From NCBI GenBank assembly GCA_003991915.1, contig RQTK01000149.1, positions 137,155 through 201,154 on the forward strand: DNA of 64,000 bases, written 5' to 3'. Below the pieces are notes generated by a model. The model did no database searches. It saw nothing but the letters and a program-made list of their open reading frames with translations, and was not told the origin of the DNA. The stretch is from Elysia chlorotica (taxonomy: Eukaryota > Mollusca > Gastropoda > Plakobranchidae). The translations under genes were made by a program, and so were the position numbers. Below, in pieces: positions 52,363 to 63,852 of the stretch; positions within the stretch are counted from its first letter, which is position 1; every line of letters begins with the position of its first letter.

Positions 52363-52489
52363 AAGTAGTAAAAGTAGCAATAATAGTAGTAAAAGCAGCA
52401 GTTATAATTATGCCTATGTTATAACTGTCTTATGCATTATAAGCCCAACGATGTCCATACAAGCATCAATATTATCTATGACTTCATCT

Positions 52490-52622
52490 CGTACCAGTCA
52501 ATGCGGTCACAAAATCCTGACACCGACACAGTAGCCAGTGAAATCTGAAATAAGTTTTTGAGCAAGTGTGGGCTTCGAAACTTCGGGAAACCAACGCTCT
52601 ACCACTTGAACCAGTTCCATCC
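52490..52622 (-). mobile_element. tRNA-derived SINE, family A, 5' part
   Basis: Minus strand: ACTGGTTCAAGTGGTAGAGC (A box), GAAGTTTCGAAGCCC (B box), CTTATTTCAGATTTCAC, GTGTCGGTGTCAGGATTTTG. Together with the 3' part at 51695-51812 on the same strand it could be one copy split by expansion of GTA repeats. Confidence 0.72.
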
Positions 52623-55084
52623 CCATAGAAATATAAAATAAACTTTGTAGTAACGGTAACAAACTCCTCATGAGAGAAATAAAAAACATAATTTTTTTAA
52701 TGAAGTTATTAAACAAGAATGTTTAAAGATAAATTAATGGTTATAAAAAAAAACAAAAAAAAAACACGTCAACCAAGCAGGATTTACAGTCAACGTTTAA
52801 AAAAAAATTATCAAATAGTTTAAATGTAATAAGACAATAAACGCCTTTTTGAACTGTGTGTATTTTTATTTTAATGGTCCTTTAAGACAACAAACTGTCG
52901 CAATCACTAATAACATAAAAAAACACAAAACGAGAAGCAGTCGCTGAAGCAAGAGGGCAGACAAACGACAGGTCGATGGCCCCAATCTTTCTGGACAGAA
53001 TTGACACTCACTTGGGTCGTTTGTTCGATTCTTCTCGGATGACTATGTGAAGATTTATGATAAACATGTGCCTTTTTATACAGAAAACAGTATAATGATG
53101 AGTCACAAATACCCGTGATGTTAACGATTAAAAAGAAAGTACAAAAACCTTGAATATTGTGATGATATGAAGCGACCCCATGTTGATGATACACTAGCGG
53201 AATGTCTGAGCTTACGTACATCCATGAATGAAGTCAATGTATAGAATCATGTGTGGTTTGCACTTCCAAGAGAAATTTGTTTGCAGTAATTGTAGATTCA
53301 GACAAAACGAATAATTGTACAGAATCATCGTGAATAAAAAAACATGAGCTAAATTTAGTGATAGAACAAGATAAGTAAAAGGGGTTAAGCTAATGGTCAT
53401 CATAAAAGTAAAAATGCCTCTATTTATTATTTATTGGACTAAAGGTTTTCTTGTACAGCTGAAAAAATCAAGTCACCCAAGTCAAATAGGTTTAGAAAAA
53501 AAAATGCATGCACATACTGCCTTGTCAAGAGTGTTATTAACACACTGGGAGCAGGATGGAGGGTAAATTTATGTGCCAAAGTCATGATCATTGTAGAACT
53601 ATTGGCAAACAGGAGATAAAGACAACAGCTTGTACTTTTCGATACTGTCACACATTTTCTGACCTGCACATAGTTCTACAAGACCCATACATTTTCATAA
53701 GAAACTACGGCACTTTTCACACATACCAATCTACAATGATGGATACAAAATATACATGCCTCAACTGTTTCTGATCAGGTATGTTTAAAGACAAATAAAT
53801 GATCTTTGGACTTCCAAAGGGAAAACTTTTTTTTTTATTTTTATTTTTTTTTTTAGGGGGTGCGGGAGAAAGAGTAATTGCATATTTATTTGCAACCAGT
53901 TAAATGACCTACACTAAAACAACCCCCTGACTGTTTTTCTGATTGTCAACACACTGACAGATATAACCTATACATCTTACTAGTAGTATAAACAACTATA
54001 CATTATCTGCGTAAAAACTTGAAAACACAAGCTATACTCAAAACAATTTGTTATACGTAATTACAGTAAATGTAAAAAAAAGTAGATACCGGTACAAAAA
54101 ATGTACAAACACAGGTGCTCAAATAAAAATTAGTACATAGGTGAACTATTATTGTTTGTGTAGGTGGTGGAAGCATGAACAATTGAACCAAACCAAGTGG
54201 TTTATGATAACTTTAAAAAAATATATATAAAAAAAATAAAAAAACCCAAGCTATTTATATGTGCTTTTTTTGCTAGCTATATTATTTGTAGACTAAAATT
54301 TCATCTGATAATTACTATCATCAGCCCTGATGTGATTATGCAGATTGAGGTCTGAGGATAATGATTTTATCCTATATATATGAACAATGTATTTACTGTT
54401 GATAGCAATAGATCAATGTGTGATTATTAACTTTAAATAAATAAGAATCAATATACATACAATAATATTTTTGACAAGGATTGTGAAATATATTATTCTT
54501 GCGACAAAATAAGACCAAATACAAACATTTTAACAAGACAAACAATAATAATCAAAGAAGAAAGAAAAATTCCAGAATGATACAACTTCACAACAACAAC
54601 AAAAAAGACAGATGTTTGCAGTTTCTTAAACACTTTCAACACTGTTGTTGATTCTTATAAACAAACAATAAAAAACAACAACAAACAAACAAACAAACAA
54701 AATGTGCATGCCATTTTACATAATAATATAAATAGGATTATGCATATTAAAAATCATAAAAGAGATCCCCCTATAGAAGAATAAAAAAACCCAACATGAT
54801 GAACGCACATTTCTAGCATTGTAGTAGTAAACAATGTACAAATAAGCACACGGACAGCAGCGAGTTATCACAAGGGTTAGCCAACAGTACTGATTCTCAG
54901 GTGCAAGGCCACTCTAGATAGACAGGGCTTCTCTGGAGACACACAAATTATATTTATTATTATATGAGATCAACTTTGCATGGCCAGAAAACAGTCGCCG
55001 TATAGGATCCCCCAGGGGAACCTAGGAGACGTTAAACCAGGAGAGAGGGAGAGAATTCTCTCCCTCCCTCTATAGAGAACATGG
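52623..55084. other. AT-rich DNA with few repeats
   Basis: No coding exon recognised. The plus strand is A-rich with AACAA-type runs. It lacks the long microsatellites seen further left. Part of it might be 3' UTR of the minus-strand reductase, but the distance (over 4.8 kb from the stop) makes that uncertain. Confidence 0.4.
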
Positions 55085-55185
55085 CCAGAAAGCTCAGTCA
55101 GTGGCGGCCTGGACTTGTGAGCAGGAGAATCTAGGTTCAACCCCAGCCCGTGTGAAGTATACATGTATGCTGTTTTACCATTGAA
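55085..55185 (+). mobile_element. tRNA-like SINE head, another family
   Basis: AAAGCTCAGTCAGTGGCGGC (A-box-like) and AATCTAGGTTCAACCCCAGC (B box), 34 bases apart as in a tRNA. The sequence after the head does not match families A or B. Confidence 0.55.
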
Positions 55186-55328
55186 TATAATTTTATTGTC
55201 CTACTTGTATAAAATATCTTTTCTTCGCTTTCCCTCCAAGAGCAAAGTGATTTGATAAGCTGCGAAAATCAGAGTAAATTGATGTTTTTTTTCTGTTTCC
55301 AAATTGTAGGCTTTTGATGTACCATGGT

Positions 55329-55330
<2 letters not shown>

Positions 55331-55395
<65 letters not shown>
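55331..55395. repeat. (AAT)n microsatellite bordering an assembly gap
   Basis: About 21 TAA units that run into the N block. Confidence 0.97.
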
Positions 55396-55442
55396 NNNNN
55401 NNNNNNNNNNNNNNNNNNNNNNNNNNNNNNNNNNNNNNNNNN
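55396..55442. other. Assembly gap (47 N)
   Basis: A run of N between two different microsatellites. The true length and content are unknown. Confidence 0.99.
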
Positions 55443-55580
55443 AGAAGAAGAAGAAGAAGAAGAAGAAGAAGAAGAAGAAGAAGAAGAAGAAGAAGAAGAA
55501 GAAGAAGAAGAAGAAGAAGAAGAAGAAGAAGAAGAAGAAGAAGAAGAAGAAGAAGAAGAAGAAGAAGAAGAAGAAAAGAA
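55443..55580. repeat. (AGA)n microsatellite bordering the gap
   Basis: About 43 AGA units from the gap edge to about 55574, then diverged. Frames are poly-Arg, poly-Glu or poly-Leu and are not genes. Confidence 0.97.
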
Positions 55581-58500
55581 GAAGAAAGTTTCAAGAAGTT
55601 AAAATACGTCTGGTAAAGGTACATCAAATTCCTCCACTGAACCATTCTAAAATGCTTAATACATTTTCGAGTACAATTTGTATCAAAATAACAATAATGT
55701 TATGCTAGATACTGTGCACAGACCTGTATCAATATGTTAGATTCATAATATCATATTAACTACTAACGTTTCCAAATTTGCTAAGTTTCATCTCTGTCAG
55801 ACATTCTAATGTATTGACTTTATAATTAATAGACTAGATAAACAATACAAAAGAAATGGAAACACGAAGTAATCAAGTTCAAAATATATGATAAAAGTGT
55901 CAAAAAATGAACAGGCAATGTTTTAAATTGTATTGAATACAAAACGCTTTGAAAAATGTGCTGCTTGTGGTGCAATATGATAAACCAGGAACAGAAAATA
56001 ACTTATAAATTACATCAACGACCCAAAGTATTGGATTATACAGAATTAAGATAATAAGGTATGTAGAAATATCAAAATTGAAAGCAAATAAAAAAAAACC
56101 AACAAAAAAAACCCAAAAAAAAAACAGTTAAAATAATTCGATGTGTGCTGGGAAAAAACAAGCAACATTCAAACAAATTTGAAAATCTTTGAGTAAATGA
56201 AAAGCATGACTACGATTTATTTGGTTGAGCACAAAAGTTTCAATGAAACATTTTACTCTTGAATTTTTTTTTTTCCTTTTTGACCACATATACAACTCAT
56301 GATTAAATCATGATTCAAGATACATGGTACAAAAAATTGGAAATGATGGCAACAAACCTTTTTTTTCCTTATTTAATAAATGCAACGCTTTTTGATTTTA
56401 ACGAACAATTTTATTGTCTTTTAATAAAGACGAACATGTTGATCTAGAGAAGAACTGCTCAGAGCCGATAACTTATATGGTGGTTGTAGATCAACCACTA
56501 TGCAACTTAATTTCTGCTTGAGAAAATAAATGAAAGAAATTGTGATTGAGGTCAAAGATAATGTACTGCATAATGTGGTAATTAACAGGTATAAATTTAG
56601 GCATCAGTTGCAAGTCAAGCAGTGGTCAAATGTAATTAAAATATTCCCAAAAGTTTATACAGATAATAAATATTCTCTGGGAGATTTTCAAAATCACTTG
56701 ATTTGCCCACTGCGCCTCAATATTTTTTATCTGGTATCAACTAGAGATATCTTGATCCAGTAAAAGCTGAACACAGCTATAAGTATAAAACACTAACAAG
56801 AATTGCAGACACACACAAAAAACTGTACCTTGTCACACCAATAGTGAATAGAGATTTGCACACTTTAAATGAAGGAGCCCAGAGATCATCAGGCACAACT
56901 GAAGTGTCAGAGTCCCCAAAGGATCTTCTAAAGATAAGCGTGAATAAGGGAAAAGTGAAACGCTATCATTAGTTCTAAAGTTTGAGTTTGTTTTACATCA
57001 CATCAGTACAGTAACGGCTATATTGCTCTAAGAGATTCAGACATTTTGTAGGTTATTTCTTTTTCTTCCCATTTCAAGCAACAGAGAGAGCTAAATACAG
57101 GCAGGATTTAACCTCTTAGTCATCTCCTCGACGCTGCAAGTTTCACTATGGTCATCAAATGGGGAACAAATCCTGGTCATAAAGACTTACCGTGGCTATC
57201 GAGTTAACCTGAAATGCGATCTTCCTAGTCTGAACAAAAATTACCATCTCATGTGCATGTACTTACATGATTCTCTAATACATGAAACTCATAGATTTTT
57301 GCAAATAAAATTTTAACCTTGAGGACAAAGTTGAAAACCTATTTGCCCTTCCCCATTGTTTCTGCTTAAAAGAAACACCTTTTCACAAAGTCTTTTCATT
57401 GCTGATCATGCTGATTGTAATGGATTTAATTTATACATGGTAAAAAATATCACCAAATACTCAGCAAATATACCAAGCCAAACATTGGCTAGGATAAACT
57501 ATGATTGCACCATAATTATTTCATCTAAAAACCAATGTATAATTATTTTGTTTTGTTGAAATAAAAAAATAAAAAATAACATCAAATCACTCACGCACTT
57601 CTTTCTTTCAAACATTTCAACAATTCTTCTCATTTGGTTAACAATAATCCCTGCCATATTAGTTATGATTTCATACAAACAAAGAAAAACAAATTGCTCT
57701 CCCACCCACTCTGTCTATATCTCACTGTCCGTAACTATAGATAAAAAATTCACGATGATTGCATATTATTTTACTCTTGGACTTAGTTTTACTGTTGCTA
57801 AGTTTGCACCAAGGATATGAATATGAGTTCAAAAATATTTACAAGATATGCCAAAATGTTAAAAGAGAAAATAAAGAAAAATGTTTTTATTAAATGTAAA
57901 TAGAAAACAACAAAAACAACCAACACTTTAATTTATCCCTGTGAGCATTGTATAAAAAAAAATAATAAAAAACAACAACAAACAAAACAAGTACTGAGAT
58001 ATTGAGAATAGTTGATAAAACAAAAACAAAAACAAAAAAAAAGCAAACAATTAGAAATGTTTTTATGAAACTATTGAAACAGTAACTGCAAAGGATGAAA
58101 ATCCATTGAGCCCCCAAACCAATTTAAAATGTTGGAATTTTAGTGATTATGCCCTGACAGAGAGAGAGAGGAAAGCATCTTTAGCAACTAGATGATGATA
58201 TGATGATATGCACAGCAGCTACATCATGTTAACAAAGCACCCAAAGCAGCAAGACAAAAAACTCAAAAGAGCAATGAAAAGGAAACAAACAACAACAAAA
58301 ATAAAACAAACAAAAAAAAACGGGAAAAATAATATGGAAGCATCAATAGTGAAAACCCTTAAAAACAATTGGAAGGCTCAAAACACAAGGGCTCAGTAAA
58401 AGAGTTCACTATATTGTTATTATTTTCAAAATCTGTCTATACAAATAAATAAGGAAAACATTGTTCAATGCATTGTAAACAAAATCACATACTTAAAAAA

Positions 58501-59932
58501 ATAGAGGAACATAAAAAGTCAAATTATTTTTAAAAAAAGAACAACCTTTTGTAGTTTAAGACAAAAGTCATATATTCATGTACATACAAACTCGCTCACA
58601 CTAGCAAAAACTAAAAGAAAACAAACAACAACAACAACAACCCAAGATGACCAAGAATGTGAAGTCTGTCTTTTTGATTATGGTTGTACTTATAGATTTA
58701 AATTAATAAATACACAGATAATTAATAATGAACATCATTTACTTTCAGTTGCACCAACACAGTTTGTTTGACACAAAAGTTTATATTTAAAAAAGGTCTT
58801 AATGAAAAAAAAATGATAAATAACATTTCAAGAAAAAAAAACAATGCATAGCAACCGTTATTCCAAGTTCCACATGGAAAGAGCTGGAAATATAGTTACA
58901 CTTTGTGTAGAGGCCCCAATTGCAAAACAATTTCATGTTTTTTCTATCTATCATTCTAGAAAAGCTTATTTCTCTAGAGTTGTTTTCTATAGCTGCAAAT
59001 TAAAAATAAATCTATTATGATATCTTGTGAATAAATACGATATATGAACCTCAAACAGATCATACATTAAAAAAAAAGTAAACTCAATAAAATGGCACTC
59101 AACTATGAGAGGTGGTCGTGTATACAAAAGCAAAACTCAGTTTTGTCGTACCCTCTGCACCTTGCGTCCAGACTGTCACAATGCGAGTTTTGCCTGACAC
59201 TATCATTAGCATTAGCAATGTCCAGCCAACAACATCTTAGTTTAGTGACAAAGCAAAGACCGCAGGGATATTAATCACATCCCTATACCCGCATCAAATG
59301 TTTATTATGCAATTCTCTTGACCATATCCTTTCTAAACATCACATTCTATTCACTCAAGTTTTCTACAATTTCAAGCTGTCTGGGAATTTCACTACACAT
59401 CCCAAGCCCTCCAGCAAACTGGATATGGGTTTGAAATGGAAGTCCTACAGCTGAGTCAATTCTTAAGAGGTCCAGAAGGTAAAACTGACTAGCTTCACGC
59501 CCCTCAGGATTCCTGCAGAATCTCACAATGTTGCGTAGAGGATAACAGACATAGTAATGTTACTTCTCATTTGTTGAGTGGTGCTACAGAGTACAGAGCA
59601 TGCAAAGACACATTCATCCTGCGAATCTTTGCATTGTAAGACAGCCACACTGGTCAGGCACCAGTCAGTCTTTGTGAGAGTTGTACTTGAGTCAACGGAA
59701 GATGAAAAGAAATGGAGCATGATTAGAACTGTACACACTTCTTGAACTTCTCCCGAGAAATCTGAGAACGATCCACAGCGTTCCAGCATGTCATTTGCGA
59801 GAGTCCACAGTGAATAATGTTGCTCTAAAAATGCTGAGCATTGCTAAAGCAAAAATTACTTAAAAATTAATCTAGTACCTGTGAAAAAAATATGTGCACA
59901 CACCTAACTACCCCCAGCTCGGTATCACATTG
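55581..59932 (-). other. AT-rich DNA, possibly including the reductase 3' UTR
   Basis: No domain-bearing exon was found. The part nearest the stop codon (about 59300-59900) is less AT-rich and contains a minus-strand 88-codon frame (59523-59789) without a recognised motif. Further left the minus strand is U-rich. Several AATAAA hexamers occur on the minus strand, so the 3' end cannot be fixed. Confidence 0.4.
59301..59306 (-). terminator. Candidate polyadenylation signal for the reductase
   Basis: TTTATT on the plus strand reads AATAAA on the minus strand, 627 bases past the stop codon. It is one of several such hexamers and is not confirmed. Confidence 0.3.
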
Positions 59933-60092
59933 CTAGGAGGACCGCGCCAGTGACGGCAGCTTTGTGAACAGAAACTGAACCCAGCCTAGCAACAAGTTCC
60001 ATAGCGAGTGGAACATGGGCACGCGCTTCACCAGCAGGCGCCAGATGACCACTCCGCTGAGAACTTTCAACAGGGTCCCGATGCGCTGAAGC
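59933..60092 (-). CDS. FAR1: FAR exon: membrane anchor and stop
   Basis: Last coding exon, 160 bases, after acceptor CCCTCCCCAG. It completes a split Arg codon and encodes LQRIGTLLKVLSGVVIWRLL and then a second hydrophobic stretch (SLWNLLLGWVQFLF), ending LARSS and TAG. The very short basic/polar end fits a tail anchor. Confidence 0.93.
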
Positions 60093-63000
60093 CTGGGGAG
60101 GGCCAAGGAGAGAACCATTAGGATGAGAATACACTGAGTGATCAATTAAGCATCCACAGAGAAAAAATAAAGAAAGAAAAGAGTTATAATTCTGGCTATA
60201 TTCTTATGTAAGATTCAAAGGGACTTTGGAAGGCTTATCTTTTATTTTTAGCTACAACTATCATTTAAATGCTTTTAAACCAACAAAAAAAATAGAATAA
60301 AAAAACTATCCTTTTGCTTGTTTCAAAGGGCTGTTTGCATGAAATGCACACCATTAAGGAAACAACAAAATATTTACACTCCTGATGTGAACCTTACAAC
60401 ACACCCATGATAGGTGTGTGCTTCAATTCCCCACAATCGCCTGGAAGCATTAGTGGCTCTTGACTGATAACCAAGAGGTACAAGGTTCAAATCCAAGCTA
60501 CTGCTGCTATCTTTGTGTAGGGTTTTTTGGAAAACCATGTATAGTTAATTTTAAGCCTCTTGATTCCCTGTGGAACATAGGGCTGCAGCAACTCCAGCAA
60601 ATTCTGCCCATGAAGTACCCACAGCTTTTAGCTCTGCATCGGAGCTTCGCAGCCAGGTCCGGTTCGGGCGACTGACCTTGCCTTCTCCCAAAGACAACCT
60701 TATGGTATCTAAAACTGATCATAATTATGATTACCTTTGCAGGGCAATCCTTGCGGCCGGGAGCTGCGAGATGTCCTCCTTAAGGACAAACTCCTTGACG
60801 CCCAGGCAGTAGTTGAGCATATACTTCTTCCAGTCGATGCTGCGCGGGTCGAAGCAGAAAGTCCGCTTGTCTTCTTCCGACATGCGATTCAGCAGCAGGA
60901 AAATGTTGTCGTTGTGGAACGTCCACTCGTTGGAGGTGAAGAATTCGAGGGTTGTAACGGCCTTAGAGAGACGGTCCTGGATTTTCACAAACCTGGATGG
61001 GGGAAATATGTCAAGATACACAGAACTTTGACCAACAAATGTAAAGCAACCATTATGAATCAGGTGCAAGTAGGAATTTTGACTTTTTGAGTTATCTTTA
61101 GTAAGTTAAGAAGTATTAAATGCACTCCAAGAGGTTGAACAAATTTTAACTCTATCATTTCTAGAACAAAAGATTACTTTCATTTGAAAATGGCAAATGT
61201 CAATACAGAGTAGTTTTCCTATGTTAAGAGAATTGTCGCTCAAACCTAATACCAGAAACTTGTGCCTGATTCACCCTGGTTGCCTCACAAGGCCTACTGT
61301 ACATTATGGTATTAGAATGTGACAAAGTTAAACCAGCATTTGAAATAAATGGAAACTTCCGTCTTTAACTGACACTGTGTTCAAATACAATTATTAATAA
61401 TGGAAAAATAGATTTTGTTTTGTACTTTAAAAAAAAACAAAAAAAATTCTTCACTGATGGTACGAGAATCCTTCTAGACTAATCGAGACAAGGTGACAGA
61501 TCATTTGACAATAAAATATCAGTGTTCAATTCAAAAGAACAAAGAAACACATAGTGACTTGAATCCTTTTCTGCTACTGCATACTTACATTGGTTTCTTG
61601 CCCATAACGCGAAGGGACAGATCGAAAATGTATGCTGGCATCATCTGATGGATGAACCACATGAGATCACGCCAGAACCTGTCAAATTGTGAAGAGAGGA
61701 AAAACAGACATTTTGACAAACAGTTTGCAAATGTCTCGCTAGGCAAATATTGACTGTTCGCTTAGTTTGATTTTAATAGAGCAGTAACTTTATAACTGAA
61801 TGGATATAATCACTTGCATTAACATATAAATCGATTTATTGTTTTCTTTTTCTTTGTTTGTAGGTTACAGTGTCGCATCTCCTCGGCAACCCCCATGGTT
61901 CATTTCTAACTGAAGTATTTTTGCCTACCCATTGTCACTATATGTCAAGATCATGTGCGCAGCCAGGGACCTACTTGATCGCTACAGTGGTTTGCTGCTG
62001 TGTGCCCATTTAGACTGTGTTGATACTCTATTGATAGCATTGATAAATGAAGTTTCTTATTATCCAAATGCCCATAGGTTCTTAACAGAAAAAGGCAAAC
62101 ATGTTTTTGGTTAGCTTGTAGCTAATTTAGAAAGCGTTCTACACTGACTAATTGGAAGTATGCCATTTAAATATTAGCTTGTGCCTGCACTTTAGTATAG
62201 GGATCTTAAAGAAAACCAAGATCTGTATGTACAATGTCGTGTCAGCTTACAACAATCCTTCTTATTTGCTTATTCTTACAGCATCTAAACTTATAAAAGA
62301 TTTTTTTAAAATTTTCTTTGGTTAATATTGGAAGGTGATGTTTCCAGAATTATAATACCGCAGAGAAAATGACATTTTATCATCTTCATAACAGATGTTG
62401 ATCTTGTGATATGTTATCATTTTAGTGGCTGTGTCAGCTAGTCAACCTGGCATTTCCTGCCAATCCTAAAATCTAACAAGAGACCAACCCAGTGCCCTTG
62501 CCATTCTGACTGCATTGAGGGAGTTGAATGGTTGAGTGGTTAAAACTCACATGCTGAGGGTAAACCTGGGGTTCGGCACCCTGGCCATGTTGTGACATGG
62601 GTAGTGAATGAAGTTCTCTCTCAGGTGCTCCGCTGGGGACAGCAACAACACCACATATAAATACACCACAATAAATACACATTAATAGTTGGTATTGCAC
62701 TATTTTGGGGTGCGGTACTACTGTGTCTCTGATTAATTCAAAATTGTCCAAGAGGAATAAAAGTTTAAATAAAAAGCTTAACAACACGTTTAGTATTTTC
62801 CTTAACAACAGTTAAATCACACTCTATTTCCAGATGCCCCAGACAGGTGTCGTTCTATGCCCGTGATTTCAATGTTAATGATTTAGACTAGACCCTGTCA
62901 ATCTAACAAGAGATGACTTTAAAGTAGATCAAATCAATCTGAAATATAAAAGCATTGACTAGGAAAACAGGTCCATGTGCTTCAAGCTCTATCCTAAGCC

Positions 63001-63852
63001 TAACAGTCAACTAGCTATGAAATAATCCAAAGTCCTTTACTCTAGATGAAGAATGTCCATGCTCAGCTCTTAGCTCTGACTCCCCCACTTGTTTTTAAAC
63101 TATTGTATAGAGACAAAAATCTAATATAAAAAATCCTGAAATCACTGGGTTTATGAACATATACAAAATGAACTACTAACTCACCCATGGCTCCCCACGT
63201 AAAGCGATTGATTTGACCACTCGTCACATTGTAGATGAGAACGTCTTTTGGTCTGAGTGGGGAAAGAGGACAAAAAGTTAGAATTAATTTCCATTGCATT
63301 TCAACATTATTAACCTCGCCTGCCTTTTATTTGTGCATCTATGGGCAACAGTCATTACTGATTCTGGGTGGTTACAGATTCATAATCAATGCTTTTTGTT
63401 GATGCACCAAGAAAATTTGCTCAAAGTTGGTTCATAGTATACAATCATATGAGGATAGAAATTTGTTTGTTTTGGGGGTGGGTTTTTATGTTGTTTTTTG
63501 TTAGTGGCATTCACTTTACATACTGGAAAGAAGGTGAAGGGGACAGAGAGAGGAGGGAGAGGGAGAGAGAAAGAAAGAGAGAAAGAGAGACAGAGAGAGG
63601 GAGAGGGAGAGAGACAAACAAACAGACAGACAAATAGTCATAGAAAAGAGGAGGGAGACAGTTAACCAGTTAGACAAACAAGCAGACCTGACAGAAAGAC
63701 AGAGAGGAGAACAACTATGAGGGAGGTCCTTACTTGTCTATGGCTGTGTACCACGCCACTGCTATCATAGCGTTGGTGGCTGTATCGACAGGAATAACGT
63801 CTGCCGTGCAGTAGCTGTCTCCATGCATGATAAACAAAAGACCTTTACCAAT
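59933..63852 (-). CDS. FAR1: Fatty acyl-CoA reductase, C-terminal half (six exons)
   Basis: Reduces long-chain acyl-CoA to fatty alcohol with NADPH, for ether lipids or waxes. Vertebrate FAR1/FAR2 are peroxisomal tail-anchored proteins (family knowledge). Coding exons, 5' to 3' on the minus strand: 63734-63852, 63185-63252, 62551-62632, 61589-61678, 60735-60992, 59933-60092. All junctions are GT-AG and phases join without a break, giving 258 residues and a TAG stop. Residues 1-80 are the end of the Rossmann-like domain, with GKGLLFIMHGDS, ADVIPVDTATNAMIAVAWYT and YNVTSGQINRFTWG. Residues about 120-206 are the FAR C-terminal domain (LEFFTSNEW, NYCLGVKEFVLKE, LPAAR). Residues 212-248 hold two hydrophobic stretches expected to anchor the protein. 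The NADPH-binding and catalytic N-terminal half lies outside the window. FAR1 versus FAR2 cannot be separated. Confidence 0.95.
60445..60720 (+). mobile_element. tRNA-derived SINE in the last FAR intron
   Basis: Head AGTGGCTCTTGACTGATAAC (A-box-like) and ACAAGGTTCAAATCCAAG (B box). These are followed by GATTCCCTGTGGAACATAGG, GGCTGCAGCAACTCCAGC and TCCGGTTCGGGCGACTGAC. Its body differs from family A. It is antisense to the host gene and ends about 15 bases from the splice donor of that intron. Confidence 0.62.
60735..60992 (-). CDS. FAR1: FAR exon: FAR C-terminal domain
   Basis: 258 bases, entered in phase 2 and left in phase 2 (donor GTAATC). It encodes about 86 residues from FVKIQDRLSKAVTTLEFFTS to LPAARIALQ, the most conserved part of the C-terminal domain. 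Confidence 0.95.
61105..61290 (+). repeat. Dispersed repeat in a FAR intron, related to 39945-40150
   Basis: ATTAAATGCACTCCAAGAGG, ACAGAGTAGTTTTCCTATGT, AATACCAGAAACTTGTGCC and CACCCTGG align in order with the copy at 40 kb. The element type is unknown. Confidence 0.72.
61589..61678 (-). CDS. FAR1: FAR exon: inter-domain segment
   Basis: 90 bases with acceptor TTTGACAG and donor GTAAGT. It encodes FWRDLMWFIHQMMPAYIFDL and SLRVMGKKP, the segment that in this family links the Rossmann and C-terminal domains (PAxxxD and LRxxGxxP pattern). Confidence 0.93.
62551..62632 (-). CDS. FAR1: FAR exon: end of Rossmann-like domain
   Basis: 82 bases with acceptor CTGTCCCCAG and donor GTGAGT. It encodes EHLRENFIHYPCHNMARVPN and PRFTLS. 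This is the least conserved exon by eye, but the phase matches both neighbours. Confidence 0.88.
63185..63252 (-). CDS. FAR1: FAR exon: YNVTSG motif
   Basis: 68 bases with acceptor TCCCCACTCAG and donor GTGAGT. It encodes PKDVLIYNVTSGQINRFTWG, the conserved YNxTSG...TWG motif of the family. Confidence 0.95.
63535..63612. repeat. GA-rich microsatellite in a FAR intron
   Basis: Imperfect GA/GGGA/GAAA purine repeat followed by CAAACAAACAGACAGACA, within the intron between the two most upstream exons. Confidence 0.9.
63734..63852 (-). CDS. FAR1: FAR exon: GKGLL / IPVD motif
   Basis: 119 bases, phase 0 at its 5' side, acceptor TTTCCTTCTCAG and donor GTAAGG. It encodes IGKGLLFIMHGDSYCTADVI and PVDTATNAMIAVAWYTAIDK. 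It is the most upstream exon in the window; the rest of the gene continues beyond 64000. Confidence 0.95.

Noticed and set aside
55193-55645. 150-codon minus-strand frame across the assembly gap
   Set aside because: Poly-Leu from trinucleotide repeats interrupted by N; no biological meaning.
62521-62580. tRNA-like stretch with AGTGGTTAAAACTC and GGGGTTCGGCACCC
   Set aside because: It overlaps a reductase coding exon and its donor site. The apparent B box is explained by the coding sequence, and no matching SINE body follows.
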